Under the pieces are notes generated by a model. It was not told the DNA's origin. It saw only the letters and a list, made by a program, of their open reading frames with translations, and searched no databases. A program made the position numbers and the translations under genes. From positions 1 to 56,536 of the forward strand of contig JBJEOA010000025.1 of the NCBI GenBank assembly GCA_051880475.1: 56,536 bases of DNA. The letters are read 5' to 3'. Every line of letters begins with the position of its first letter. Positions within the stretch are counted from its first letter, which is position 1. This document shows positions 9,012 to 17,289 of this stretch, one piece after another. Source of the DNA: JAUUSJ01 sp051880475. Its GTDB lineage: Bacteria > Bacillota > Clostridia > Lachnospirales > Lachnospiraceae.

Positions 9012-9268
9012 CTAATATTTTAGAGACTTCAAAAGCAGCATTAGTTTTAGTATTAAAAGCAGAAATGCCATAGCAATAGCATAAGCTTCTCTCCTCATTG
9101 CTAAAAACAATACTGTGGCAATGCTAATCCCTATGGATATTTCTGTGATGCTTTTTCGTCCTTTTTCAACTTTCTTTCGATTTAATAATACCTTTACAGC
9201 ACCAATTGCAATAAGTGCAACGAACAGAATCCAGTAAATTAAATACGTTAATGAGTTATGACGAGGTT
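9012..9268 (-). pseudogene. Decayed small membrane protein gene
   Basis: An open stretch of about 84 codons ending in TAG (9014-9012) encodes three hydrophobic segments (YWILFVALIAIGAV; ISIGISIATVLFLAM; AYAIAMAFLLLILKLMLLL) around a basic loop NRKKVEKGRK. There is no start codon or ribosome site before the first segment. Further upstream the same frame has two TAA stops after a possible ATG near 9435. This looks like a gene remnant or a gene with a broken 5' end. I do not recognise the family. Confidence 0.35.
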
Positions 9269-9446
9269 AAAGACTTTGACGAGCAACGAACAAAACTAAG
9301 TAATTTAAATACTCTGAATTCCCATGATAAGAAGTAGCCGTCCAATGATTTGGACAAATACTCCTCTCTGCTTCCTTTTCTCTCTTTATTGTAACGAACA
9401 ATTAAACAGCAAATTCTTTTAAATAATTCATTTCTGCTAAGTATTT

Positions 9447-9477
9447 ATTATATATCTTGACAAGTAGAAATTGTCAA
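9447..9477 (-). promoter_or_regulatory. Promoter overlapped by a palindromic operator
   Basis: Minus strand TTGACA (9477-9472), 17-bp spacer, TATATAAT (9454-9447). The -35 is one arm of a perfect inverted repeat TTGACAA-N7-TTGTCAA (9477-9457), a typical repressor-site layout. It points to the decayed membrane gene. On the plus strand the same repeat plus a following T run could act as a terminator. Confidence 0.5.
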
Positions 9478-9504
9478 AATTTTTTTATATAACTATTTCT
9501 AAAA

Positions 9505-10290
9505 TTACAAATATTTATTTACCAAACCTTCTATCGCTTTTGAATTCAAAACTCTCTGCTCTGTTTCGAAAGTGAGTATTAACCGATCTCCCAAATAAAT
9601 ATCGTTCTTTTGATAGGACTCTATTTTTCGAACTGCACTTCTTGCATACTCTTGCTTGTCTATCATTCCTTCGTGTTCCCAGTATATCTCCTTCCCTGTT
9701 TTCTTCGACAAAAAAGTAAAATCAGGATATACCGTACCATATCCTTTCAAATATAAAGGTTTTTCATATTTGTAAAGTATATTTCTCCGATAGAAGAAAT
9801 CTGCAAGAATTTTTTCCGACTTTGATCTCACACGTTCTCCTTTTTCTGTCAGAATCACTGCCGTTCCTTCCTGAAATTCTTTTCCCTGATATTTTTCTGC
9901 ATACCATTTATCAAGAAGCTGCTTCCATGTTGGCTCCACAGGTATAACAAGGGCTTGTCTGTCTGCATGTAAAGACGTGAAAAGCTCCTCAATCTCATCA
10001 TCCGAATAATCTCTCGTGATTTTCTTAATCTGATTTAGCCTTGCTTCTGCCTTTTTTATCACGGACAAATTGTAAGTCTTTTGTGCCAGCTTCTGGGGTA
10101 AATATTTATCTGATTTTGGAATATAGACTCCACTGCTATTTTCTGTACAATGATAATATCTAATTTTATTTTTATCTTTTGAAATTCTAAGATGTCCCTC
10201 TGGTGCCGTAGACAATCCTATTTTTGCTTTATTTATAATTTTTTCGAGATATTTCTGCTCTTCTAAAAGCATTTGTTTTAGACCTCGCAT
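9505..10290 (-). CDS. PD-(D/E)XK nuclease-like protein of unknown role
   Basis: A 261-aa protein. Residues 1-110 are basic and helical, with a segment that may bind nucleic acid (HLRISKDKNKIRYYHCTE). Residues 150-245 resemble a PD-(D/E)XK nuclease core: Glu159 in RSKSEKI, Asp190 in VYPDFTF and Glu205 in IYWEHEG. The usual Lys of ExK is replaced, so activity is uncertain. Shine-Dalgarno AGGAGG is 10 nt before ATG. The gene follows directly after the 105-bp hairpin array, which forms its whole upstream region. It could also be a restriction or transposon-associated enzyme; no partner is nearby. Confidence 0.55.
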   Translation of the reverse strand: MRGLKQMLLEEQKYLEKIINKAKIGLSTAPEGHLRISKDKNKIRYYHCTENSSGVYIPKSDKYLPQKLAQKTYNLSVIKKAEARLNQIKKITRDYSDDEIEELFTSLHADRQALVIPVEPTWKQLLDKWYAEKYQGKEFQEGTAVILTEKGERVRSKSEKILADFFYRRNILYKYEKPLYLKGYGTVYPDFTFLSKKTGKEIYWEHEGMIDKQEYARSAVRKIESYQKNDIYLGDRLILTFETEQRVLNSKAIEGLVNKYL

Positions 10291-10335
10291 AACTTTTTCT
10301 CCTCCTATTAACTTATATTTGATTTTTTAAATTTA

Positions 10336-10786
10336 CAGTCATTCTCTGATAATGACTTTGGGGACTTAATTTTGACTATTAGAAATTGAGGTCATCCTAC
10401 AACATTGATTTGGATGACTTGTTTTAGACTTTTCGAATTGCGGTCATCTGCCAATTCTAGTTGAGATGACCTAGTTTTGACTATTAGAAATTTCAGTCAC
10501 TCTACAATATTAACTTGGATGACTTGTTTTAGACTTTTCGAATTGCGGTCATCTGCTAACTCTAGTTGAGGTGACCTAGTTTTGACTATTAGAAATTTCA
10601 ATCACCCTACAATATTAACTCGGATGACTTGTTTTAGATTTTTTGAATTGCGGTCATCTGCTAACTCTAGTTGAGGTGACCTAGTTTTGACTATTAGAAA
10701 TTTCAATCACCCTACAACATAAACTCGGGTGACTTGTTTTAGACTTTTCAAATTGCGGTCATCTGCTAATTCTAGTTAAGATAACC
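10336..10786. repeat. Tandem hairpin array, 105-bp period, nine stem-loops
   Basis: Four copies of a 105-bp unit. Each unit is two diverged halves of 51-54 bp, and every half carries an inverted repeat GTCATC...GATGAC after a conserved spacer (TTTTGACTATTAGAAATT or TTTTAGACTTTTCGAATT). A-type hairpins start at 10391, 10496, 10601 and 10706; B-type at 10442, 10547, 10652 and 10757; a ninth, shorter one spans 10338-10356. Both series keep exact 105-bp spacing. Loops are 14-16 nt and more variable than stems. Stem changes are mostly transitions that leave G-U pairs on one strand, but the favoured strand differs between hairpins. Confidence 0.92.
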
Positions 10787-10839
10787 TGTATAAAGAATAA
10801 TTAACTCTACGGTCCATGATCTGAGTAGATATGAAGAAA

Positions 10840-10863
10840 TCCCGGAAGCGAAAGCTTCCGGGA
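10840..10863 (-). terminator. Terminator of rplM-rpsI
   Basis: Perfect 10-bp GC-rich stem TCCCGGAAGC/GCTTCCGGGA closed by a GAAA tetraloop, 35 bp after the rpsI stop; the minus-strand tail is TTTCTTC. Confidence 0.8.
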
Positions 10864-10897
10864 TAAATATCTTTTGTAATCGTTCCACAAACGATAA

Positions 10898-11290
10898 TTA
10901 ACGTTTTGAGAACTGTGGTGCACGACGAGCTGCTTTTAAGCCGTATTTCTTTCTCTCTTTCATTCTTGGATCTCTTGTTAAGAATCCAGCTTTCTTGAGG
11001 ATTGGTCTGTAGTCAGCATCTGCCTCTAATAAAGCTCTGGAGATACCATGTCTGATAGCACCAGCCTGACCTGTGAATCCACCGCCACAAACGTTAACTG
11101 TAACGTCGAATTTATCTGTTGTGGATGTAGCCTCTAATGGCTGACGAACGATAACTTTTAAAGTCTCAAGTCCGAAATAATCATCCATATCTCTTTTATT
11201 AATAACAACTTTTCCTGTACCAGGTGTTAAATAAACTCTAGCAACACTGCTTTTTCTTCTACCTGTTCCGTAAAATCTTGTTGTAGCCAC
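10898..11290 (-). CDS. rpsI: 30S ribosomal protein S9
   Basis: 130 aa, full length. It starts with the family pattern FYGTGRRKSSVARV and ends in the basic tail RRAPQFSKR, whose terminal Lys-Arg reaches the P-site tRNA in the 30S subunit. The gene lies 19 bp behind rplM, the near-universal bacterial pair, and shares the upstream promoter and leader. A GC-rich terminator follows. Confidence 0.98.
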   Translation of the reverse strand: MATTRFYGTGRRKSSVARVYLTPGTGKVVINKRDMDDYFGLETLKVIVRQPLEATSTTDKFDVTVNVCGGGFTGQAGAIRHGISRALLEADADYRPILKKAGFLTRDPRMKERKKYGLKAARRAPQFSKR

Positions 11291-11309
11291 TTATTTGTCC
11301 TCCTTCTTA

Positions 11310-11741
11310 TTATTTCAATTCCAATGTCTTAGGCTGCTGAGCTGCATGATTGTGCTCTGGACCAGCATAAACGTGAAGTTTCTTAATCATAGATCTTCCT
11401 AAAGGACCTTTTGGAAGCATACCTTTTACTGCAAGCTCTAAAACCTGCTCAGGTTTCTTCTCTAATTTCTCTTTTAATGTCATCTCTTTCATGCCACCGA
11501 TGTAACCGGAATGATGATAGTAAACTTTCTGGTTTAATTTTTTACCTGTTACTTTAATTTTATCTGCGTTAATAATAATTACGTTATCACCGCAGTCGAT
11601 ATGAGGTGTGAAAATTGGTTTATTCTTTCCTCTTAAAATGCTTGCAACTTGTGATGCTAAACGTCCTAATGTACATCCTGTAGCATCAACAACATACCAC
11701 TCTCTAGTAATTGTAGATGGACTAGCCATAAAACTTTTCAT
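11310..11741 (-). CDS. rplM: 50S ribosomal protein L13
   Basis: 143 aa, an early-assembly protein of the 50S subunit. Typical segments are WYVVDATGCTLGRLAS and the RGKNKPIFTPHIDCGD stretch, then GPLGRSMIKKLHVYAG near the C-terminus. It is the first gene of the rplM-rpsI operon, behind a roughly 205-nt leader with several stem-loops. Autoregulation through that leader is inferred from known L13 leaders in Firmicutes. Confidence 0.98.
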   Translation of the reverse strand: MKSFMASPSTITREWYVVDATGCTLGRLASQVASILRGKNKPIFTPHIDCGDNVIIINADKIKVTGKKLNQKVYYHHSGYIGGMKEMTLKEKLEKKPEQVLELAVKGMLPKGPLGRSMIKKLHVYAGPEHNHAAQQPKTLELK

Positions 11742-11948
11742 GAGTTTTCCTCCTTATACTGAATTAGTAGGATTTGACTTCAACAAATTCCTACGTTGTA
11801 TCTTGCGAATCACTCGCGTTATTTCTGTGATAATAATTTGGAATTATATTCCTTTTCTGTAGCTGAGAACCCATTTTTCGGTTTCCCGCAAATTATATAT
11901 TTGAAATACCATATCCGGGGCTTTGGTCAGGTATTTTTTTACACGCTA
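11742..11948 (-). promoter_or_regulatory. Structured 5' leader of rplM (L13 leader candidate)
   Basis: About 205 nt between the predicted transcription start and rplM. Stem-loops on the minus strand: AAATACC/GGTATTT near the 5' end (11939-11902 region), a GCGA/TCGC hairpin near 11805-11820, and GTAGGA...TCCTAC with inner CAAA/TTTG at 11767-11794, 25 bp before the start codon. Firmicute rplM operons are known to carry an autoregulatory L13 leader; identity with that family is not tested here. Confidence 0.5.
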
Positions 11949-11954
11949 AAAATG

Positions 11955-11983
11955 ATTATATAGCAAAAATCTTACTCTGTCAA
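11955..11983 (-). promoter_or_regulatory. Consensus promoter of rplM-rpsI
   Basis: Minus strand TTGACA (11983-11978), exactly 17 bp, TATAAT (11960-11955): a full match to the housekeeping sigma consensus. Confidence 0.9.
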
Positions 11984-12017
11984 TAAAATTTCCTCTTTTT
12001 TTCTACATTTTTTAAAT

Positions 12018-12177
12018 CTCTAGCAAACTCTAAAGATAATTCAAAACGATTTCTCCCAGCCAGTATCCCTTGTTGTTCTTACCTCTAACAAGCTCTAAAG
12101 ATAATTCAAAACGATTTCTCCCAGCCAGTATCTCTTGTTGTTCTTACCTCTAGCAAGCTCTAAAGGTAATTCAAAAC
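12018..12177. repeat. 65-bp tandem repeat, about 2.5 copies
   Basis: The unit begins CTCTAGCAAGCTCTAAAGAT and ends in CTTGTTGTTCTTAC. Copies start at 12018, 12083 and 12148 (exact 65-bp spacing), nearly identical, and the third partial copy ends at the truA stop codon. No coding frame runs through it. Confidence 0.9.
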
Positions 12178-12918
12178 CTATAGATATTTAATCTCCTTCA
12201 AAAATAATCCTCTCGCTGGAGCTGTCGGTCCTGCTGCCTGTCTGTCTCTCGCCTCCAAAATCTTTACTGCATCTTCCGGCTTAAAATACCCACTCCCGGC
12301 TCTCATTAATGTCCCCGCTAAAATTCTCACCATATTGTACAAAAATCCAGTTCCTGTCACAGTGAGCGTAATAAGATTTTCCTCTCTCCTCACTTGAAAG
12401 TCTGTAATTGTTCTCACAGTTGTACTCACCTGAGTTTTTGAGGCACAAAAGCTCTTAAAATCATGTGTTCCAATAAAATATTTTGCCATTTCCTGCATTT
12501 TTTCTTCGTCGAGAAGATAGGTATAAAGAGCAGTATAATTTCTCATCGTTGGAATACAAAACTTCTCATTTAAAATCTTATATTCATACGTCTTTCTTGA
12601 ATCACAGTATCTTGGGTGAAAATCTTTTTTTACTTCTTCTGACTTCATTACCCGAATATCTTCAGGCAATCTCTGATTTAGTGCATAACAAATCTTCTCT
12701 GCCGGAATTTTAGATTTTGTGTCAAAAACCGCAACATTTCCGTATGCATGAACACCTGCGTCCGTCCTGCTCGCGCCAACCACAGCTATCTCTTCCCTCA
12801 AAAGTTCCGATAAATTTTTATTTAATACTTCCTCGATTGTAATTCCATTTGGCTGAATCTGCCAGCCACAATAATTTGTCCCGTCATATGCAACGGTTAA
12901 TTTTATTCTCTTTTCCAT
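12178..12918 (-). CDS. truA: tRNA pseudouridine(38-40) synthase TruA
   Basis: 246 aa, cytosolic. It isomerises uridines 38-40 in the anticodon arm of tRNAs. The catalytic Asp53 is in the family motif GASRTDAGVHA; YDGTNYCGWQ at 11-20 and the C-terminal FLYNMVRILAGTL segment are typical. It is the last gene of the ecfA1-ecfA2-ecfT-truA run, an arrangement common in Firmicutes. The stop codon abuts the 65-bp tandem repeats. Confidence 0.97.
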   Translation of the reverse strand: MEKRIKLTVAYDGTNYCGWQIQPNGITIEEVLNKNLSELLREEIAVVGASRTDAGVHAYGNVAVFDTKSKIPAEKICYALNQRLPEDIRVMKSEEVKKDFHPRYCDSRKTYEYKILNEKFCIPTMRNYTALYTYLLDEEKMQEMAKYFIGTHDFKSFCASKTQVSTTVRTITDFQVRREENLITLTVTGTGFLYNMVRILAGTLMRAGSGYFKPEDAVKILEARDRQAAGPTAPARGLFLKEIKYL

Positions 12919-12976
12919 GAAAATTTCCAGACACTATAACTCATATTTCATACGTGAAAAAAGTGTCATTTCCTTT

Positions 12977-13798
12977 CTAGATTCCCAATTTAAACTTCGT
13001 GACGAATATCGATGTCCCAATCATACTTATCATATATAAACCTAAAATAGCATAAGCTTTCTTGTCAATCACGGAATAATGAAGAGGCTTCATTTTGGTG
13101 CGCCCCTCACTGCCATGATAACATCTAGCCTCCATCGCCATTGCCAAATCATTCGCTCTTCGGATTGCAGCTACAAAAAGAGGAACTAAAAGTGGAACCA
13201 TATTTTTCATTTTTTGAATGAGATTTCCCTCATCAAAATCAGCTCCTCTCGCCATCTGTGCCTTCATAATCTTATCTAATTCTTCCGTCAAAATCGGAAT
13301 AAATCGAAGTGCGATTGACATCATCATCGCAATATCACAGACTGGAACACCTATCTTATTTAAGAAACCAAACATTTTTTCAAGCCCGCTTGTGAGCTGA
13401 TTCGGTGTTGTAGTAAAAGTTAGAATAGACGAACCTAAAATCAAATAAATAAGGCGAAGAGACAAGTAAAATGCCATTGTCACACCCTCTTTTGTGAGGC
13501 GAACTATTCCGATATGAAAAATTTCCTCTCCAGGTGTAAAAAACATATTTGCCACAATGGAAAATATTAAAATAAAAAGAATTGCCTTTAATCCCCTACA
13601 AATAAAGCGAAATGGCACTTTAGAGCATCGAATAACCAAAACTAAAAATAAAGTTGCAATTGCATATACAATCAAACTTTTCTTTAAAAATAAGCTGATA
13701 ATAAAGAAAAAAGTTCCCGCTATCTTTACTCTCGGATCTAACGCATGAATCGGAGAATTTGCTCTATAATACTGACCAATTGTGATATCTCTAATCAT
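12977..13798 (-). CDS. ecfT: ECF transporter transmembrane protein EcfT
   Basis: 273 aa, the membrane scaffold of a group II energy-coupling-factor vitamin transporter, with about five to six helices. The two coupling motifs that insert into the ATPases are present: Ala-Arg-Gly in MARGADF and the Ala-Arg-Cys variant in MEARCYHG. It is 21 bp from ecfA2. Substrate-specific S components are encoded elsewhere, so this module serves several vitamins. Confidence 0.96.
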   Translation of the reverse strand: MIRDITIGQYYRANSPIHALDPRVKIAGTFFFIISLFLKKSLIVYAIATLFLVLVIRCSKVPFRFICRGLKAILFILIFSIVANMFFTPGEEIFHIGIVRLTKEGVTMAFYLSLRLIYLILGSSILTFTTTPNQLTSGLEKMFGFLNKIGVPVCDIAMMMSIALRFIPILTEELDKIMKAQMARGADFDEGNLIQKMKNMVPLLVPLFVAAIRRANDLAMAMEARCYHGSEGRTKMKPLHYSVIDKKAYAILGLYMISMIGTSIFVTKFKLGI

Positions 13799-13819
13799 TC
13801 AAAACTCCTCCTTCTTATG

Positions 13820-14743
13820 TCAAAATCCGTTTTTCTTCTTTATCTTTTCTATATCTTTTTCCCTATTTTCTTTTTCATTTTCTCTTTTAGTCTCTTTCCT
13901 AGATAATGCCTCTAAAATAGCTTCTTTCGCCTCGCCAATCTGGGTAATATCCTTTGGAAATGAGAATCCTTTTTCATTCAACATATGGATACATTTTGTC
14001 ACATCTGGCACAGAAAGTCCTGCGTCTTGCATTTTATCTCTCTGACCAAATATCTCTTTTGGAGTGCCATCCATCAATAATTTTCCTTTTTTCATGACTA
14101 ATACCCTCGTGGCATAATCTGCGATATCTTCCATGCTATGAGAAACTAATATAATCGTCATTCCCTTTTCTTTCCAAAGCTTCTTTAATAACTCCAGTAT
14201 CTTCTTTCGTCCAATCGGATCTAAGCCTGCTGTAGGCTCATCTAAAATAAAATACTGTGGCTCCATCGCAAGAACTCCCGCAATAGCTACTCTCCTTTTC
14301 TCACCTCCCGAGAGCAAAAAAGGAGATTTTTTCTCATATTTTTTTGAAATTCCGACCGCCTCTAAAGCCATTCTGGCTCGTTTTTCCTGTTCTTCCCTGC
14401 TAAGTCCCATATTTTTCGGTCCAAAGCATACATCGTCCAAAACAGTTGCCTCAAAAAGCTGATACTCTGGATATTGGAAAGAGAATCCTACTTTCTTACA
14501 TAAATCTCGAATTGAAAATCCCTTGCTATATACATCTTCTCCGTCAAAATAATAGGAACCACTCGTCGCCTTCAACAATCCATTAAAATGTTGGATTAAA
14601 GTGGATTTTCCTGAGCCGGTATGACCAATAATTCCAATAAATTCTCCTGGGTTTATCTCAAGAGAAATATCATCAATCGCTTTTTTCTCTTCTTCTCCCT
14701 GACTCTCGTACTGATATGTTATATGCTGCAACTTAATTGACAT
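13820..14743 (-). CDS. ecfA2: ECF transporter ATPase EcfA2
   Basis: 307 aa. Walker A GHTGSGKST, signature LSGGEKRR and Walker B LDEPTAGLDP are intact; the Q-loop region reads FSFQYPEYQLFEAT, which is typical of EcfA2. The last ~25 residues are an unusually charged Lys/Glu-rich tail (KENREKDIEKIKKK). The start overlaps the end of ecfA1 by 25 bp, implying coupled translation and a 1:1 heterodimer. Confidence 0.96.
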   Translation of the reverse strand: MSIKLQHITYQYESQGEEEKKAIDDISLEINPGEFIGIIGHTGSGKSTLIQHFNGLLKATSGSYYFDGEDVYSKGFSIRDLCKKVGFSFQYPEYQLFEATVLDDVCFGPKNMGLSREEQEKRARMALEAVGISKKYEKKSPFLLSGGEKRRVAIAGVLAMEPQYFILDEPTAGLDPIGRKKILELLKKLWKEKGMTIILVSHSMEDIADYATRVLVMKKGKLLMDGTPKEIFGQRDKMQDAGLSVPDVTKCIHMLNEKGFSFPKDITQIGEAKEAILEALSRKETKRENEKENREKDIEKIKKKNGF

Positions 14744-15576
14744 AATTCTTCCACCAACTCCTCATTGGATAAAATATCTGCTCGAATATTTAGTCCCTCC
14801 TGCCTTAGCTGATAGGCCAACTCTGTAGCGTGTGGAACTTCCAATCCGTAGTCTTTTAGTTGTTTCACCTGTGAAAAAATGTCTCTCGGTGTTCCCTGCA
14901 TCACAACTTTTCCTTTATCCATCACAAAAATTTTATCTGCATCAATTGCCTCCTCCATATTATGAGTAATCAGCAATATCGTTATTTTCTTCTTCTCATT
15001 CAACTGTTTTACTGTCGCTATGACATCTTCTCTGCCTTTTGGGTCTAGCATTGCTGTCGGTTCATCTAAAATAATACACTCTGGCTCCATCGCCATGACT
15101 CCTGCGATGGCAACTCTCTGTTTTTGACCTCCTGACAAATGATTTGGAGATTGCAGACGAAATGCCTCCATTCCGACAGCTTTTAAACTAGATGACACCC
15201 GTTTCCATATTTCATCTGTCTCCACTCCAATATTTTCTGGACCAAACGCTACATCTTCCTCTACAATTGTAGCAACAATCTGATTATCTGGATTTTGAAA
15301 TACCATTCCAGCTGTTTGACGAATCTTTGGAATATTTTCTTCTTTCTTTGTATCCATCTGCTTAATATATACGGTTCCCTCTGTAGGCTCTAAAATTGCA
15401 TTTAACTGCTTTGCCAGAGAAGATTTTCCTGACCCATTATGACCTAAAATTACAACAAACTCTCCTTTTTTCACCTCAAGGTTGACTCCGTCAATCGCTG
15501 TGATAACTTCTTTTTCCTCTGATTCACTCTCTCTTATATATTGAAAAATCAAGTCTTTTATTTTTATAATACCCAT
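14719..15576 (-). CDS. ecfA1: ECF transporter ATPase EcfA1
   Basis: 285 aa. Walker A GHNGSGKSS, Q-loop VFQNPDNQIVAT (EcfA1 type), signature LSGGQKQR and Walker B LDEPTAMLDP. It is first gene of the ECF-truA run, downstream of the rplQ terminator. I see no convincing promoter in the 96 bp before it, so readthrough from the ribosomal operon may contribute. Confidence 0.96.
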   Translation of the reverse strand: MGIIKIKDLIFQYIRESESEEKEVITAIDGVNLEVKKGEFVVILGHNGSGKSSLAKQLNAILEPTEGTVYIKQMDTKKEENIPKIRQTAGMVFQNPDNQIVATIVEEDVAFGPENIGVETDEIWKRVSSSLKAVGMEAFRLQSPNHLSGGQKQRVAIAGVMAMEPECIILDEPTAMLDPKGREDVIATVKQLNEKKKITILLITHNMEEAIDADKIFVMDKGKVVMQGTPRDIFSQVKQLKDYGLEVPHATELAYQLRQEGLNIRADILSNEELVEELCQLSCSI

Positions 15577-15672
15577 AATTTTTCCTCATACAATTTGTTC
15601 TGTCAAATGCCAAATCGAATTTGAGTAATCCAAATTTATCTTATCACTTGACAGTGAGTTTATAATACAAGA

Positions 15673-15712
15673 AAAGCTGCTCCAAAATAAAGCCTACTTT
15701 GGAACAGCTCTT
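15673..15712 (-). terminator. Terminator at the end of the ribosomal cluster (after rplQ)
   Basis: 12-bp arms AGCTGTTCCAAA/TTTGGAGCAGCT with one G-U pair, followed by TTTTCTTGTATT on the minus strand. Confidence 0.85.
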
Positions 15713-15727
15713 ATATATTCTAGTCGA

Positions 15728-16264
15728 TTATACTAACTCAAGAATTACTTCCATTGCAGCATCGCCTTTTCTCTGTCCGATCTTAACAATTCTTGTATAA
15801 CCACCGTTACGATCTGCATACTTTGGACCATACTCATCAAATAATTTTGCTGTTAAATCAACTTTCTTTGTATTTGCCTTCTTACCAGCAAGCTCCTTTG
15901 GAACTTCTGTTACAGGGTATAATACTTTTAACATCTGTCTTCTTGCGTGAAGACGAGATGGGTTATCCTTCTTAATTTCTTTTTGTACTGTCTCATAAAC
16001 AGTTACTTTCTTTCCATCAACAACTTCTTTTACTCTCTTGCCGTTTGCATCTTTCTTAGCAACCTTAGCGTCAACAGTAACTGTCTCGAAATTGTCTTTT
16101 TCTTTTACAGCCAAAGCGATTAAGCCTTCTGCAACTTTACGAATTTCTTTTGCCTTTGCCTCTGTTGTTCTAATTTTTCCAGTATAAAGTAAACTTGTTA
16201 CCTGGGAACGAATTAATGCTTTTCTCTGGGAAGCTGTTCTTCCTAATTTTCTATACTTTGCCAT
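15728..16264 (-). CDS. rplQ: 50S ribosomal protein L17 with internal insertion
   Basis: 178 aa, compared with roughly 112-130 in most bacteria. The N-terminal core YRKLGRTASQRKALIRSQVTS and the C-terminal YTRIVKIGQRKGDAAMEVILEL are canonical. In between, about residues 60-125 hold an additional Lys/Val-rich stretch (DAKVAKKDANGKRVKEVVDG). Such long L17 forms are known from Lachnospiraceae relatives. It is last gene of the S10-spc-alpha cluster. Confidence 0.96.
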   Translation of the reverse strand: MAKYRKLGRTASQRKALIRSQVTSLLYTGKIRTTEAKAKEIRKVAEGLIALAVKEKDNFETVTVDAKVAKKDANGKRVKEVVDGKKVTVYETVQKEIKKDNPSRLHARRQMLKVLYPVTEVPKELAGKKANTKKVDLTAKLFDEYGPKYADRNGGYTRIVKIGQRKGDAAMEVILELV

Positions 16265-16329
16265 TATATGGACCTCCTAAATTGGTTATTCACTATGCTT
16301 ACTATTATTCGGCGTAAGTGGGTCTATTC

Positions 16330-17289
16330 TTATTCTTCAGATGCATTTAATGCTAATCCTAACTCCTTCAACTTAGCCAAAACTTCTTCTAAAGATTTGC
16401 GTCCTAAGTTACGAACTTTCATCATATCTTCAGAAGTCTTATTAGTTAATTCTTCGACTGTATTGATACCAGCTCTCTTCAAACAATTGTAAGAACGAAC
16501 GGATAACTCTAACTCATCGATATTCATCTCTAATACTTTTTCTTTCTCATTATCTTCCTTCTCTACCATGATTTCTGCAACCTTAGCGTTCTCAGAAAGA
16601 TCAACGAAAAGATTTAGATGCTCGCTTAATACTTTTGCTGCAAGGCTTACTGCCTCATCTGGTGCTAAAGTACCGTTTGTAAATACATCTAATGTCAATT
16701 TATCATAGTCAGTAATCTGACCAACACGAGTATTTTCTACTGTTAAGTTCACACGCTCAACTGGTGTGTAAATAGAATCAATTGCAATTACATCAATTGC
16801 CTGATCTTCTGTTTTATTTTTATCAGAACCAACGTATCCACGTCCGTTTGTGATAGTGAGCTCCATATCAAGACGGCTATCTACACCGCCACTCAATGTA
16901 GCGATAACAAGGTCTGGATTTAAAATTTCAATATCGCTATCTACATTAATATCTCCAGCTGTCACAACACCTTCACCACTAAACTCGATATACGCATGCT
17001 TTGGCTCCATGCTTGTGCTATTATTTTTAATAGACAATTCTTTGATGTTCATGATAATTTCTGTTACATCCTCTTTTACTCCAGGAATGGAACTAAACTC
17101 ATGTAATACACCTTTAATTTTTACGGAACTCACTGCCGCACCTGGAAGGGAAGATAACATAATTCTTCTAAGAGAATTACCTAAAGTTGTACCGTATCCT
17201 CTCTCTAAAGGCTCTACGACAAATCTTCCATATCGATTGTCTTCTGAAATCTCAGCTATCTCAATTCTTGGTTTTTCAAATTCAAACAC
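16330..17289 (-). CDS. rpoA: RNA polymerase subunit alpha
   Basis: 319 aa. The N-terminal domain (about 1-230; GYGTTLGNSLRRIMLSSLPG at 33-52) dimerises and nucleates polymerase assembly. The C-terminal domain after an acidic linker carries the helix-hairpin-helix surface NLGRKSLEEVLAKL that contacts UP elements and activators. It sits between rpsD and rplQ as usual, but 308 bp after rpsD. Confidence 0.98.
   Translation of the reverse strand: MFEFEKPRIEIAEISEDNRYGRFVVEPLERGYGTTLGNSLRRIMLSSLPGAAVSSVKIKGVLHEFSSIPGVKEDVTEIIMNIKELSIKNNSTSMEPKHAYIEFSGEGVVTAGDINVDSDIEILNPDLVIATLSGGVDSRLDMELTITNGRGYVGSDKNKTEDQAIDVIAIDSIYTPVERVNLTVENTRVGQITDYDKLTLDVFTNGTLAPDEAVSLAAKVLSEHLNLFVDLSENAKVAEIMVEKEDNEKEKVLEMNIDELELSVRSYNCLKRAGINTVEELTNKTSEDMMKVRNLGRKSLEEVLAKLKELGLALNASEE

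Noticed and set aside
9457..9486. Plus-strand terminator
   Set aside because: There is no plus-strand gene upstream; the same sequence is better explained as a minus-strand promoter with a palindromic operator.
10336..10786. CRISPR array
   Set aside because: Repeats are long, imperfect and contiguous; there are no unique spacers of even length and no cas genes.
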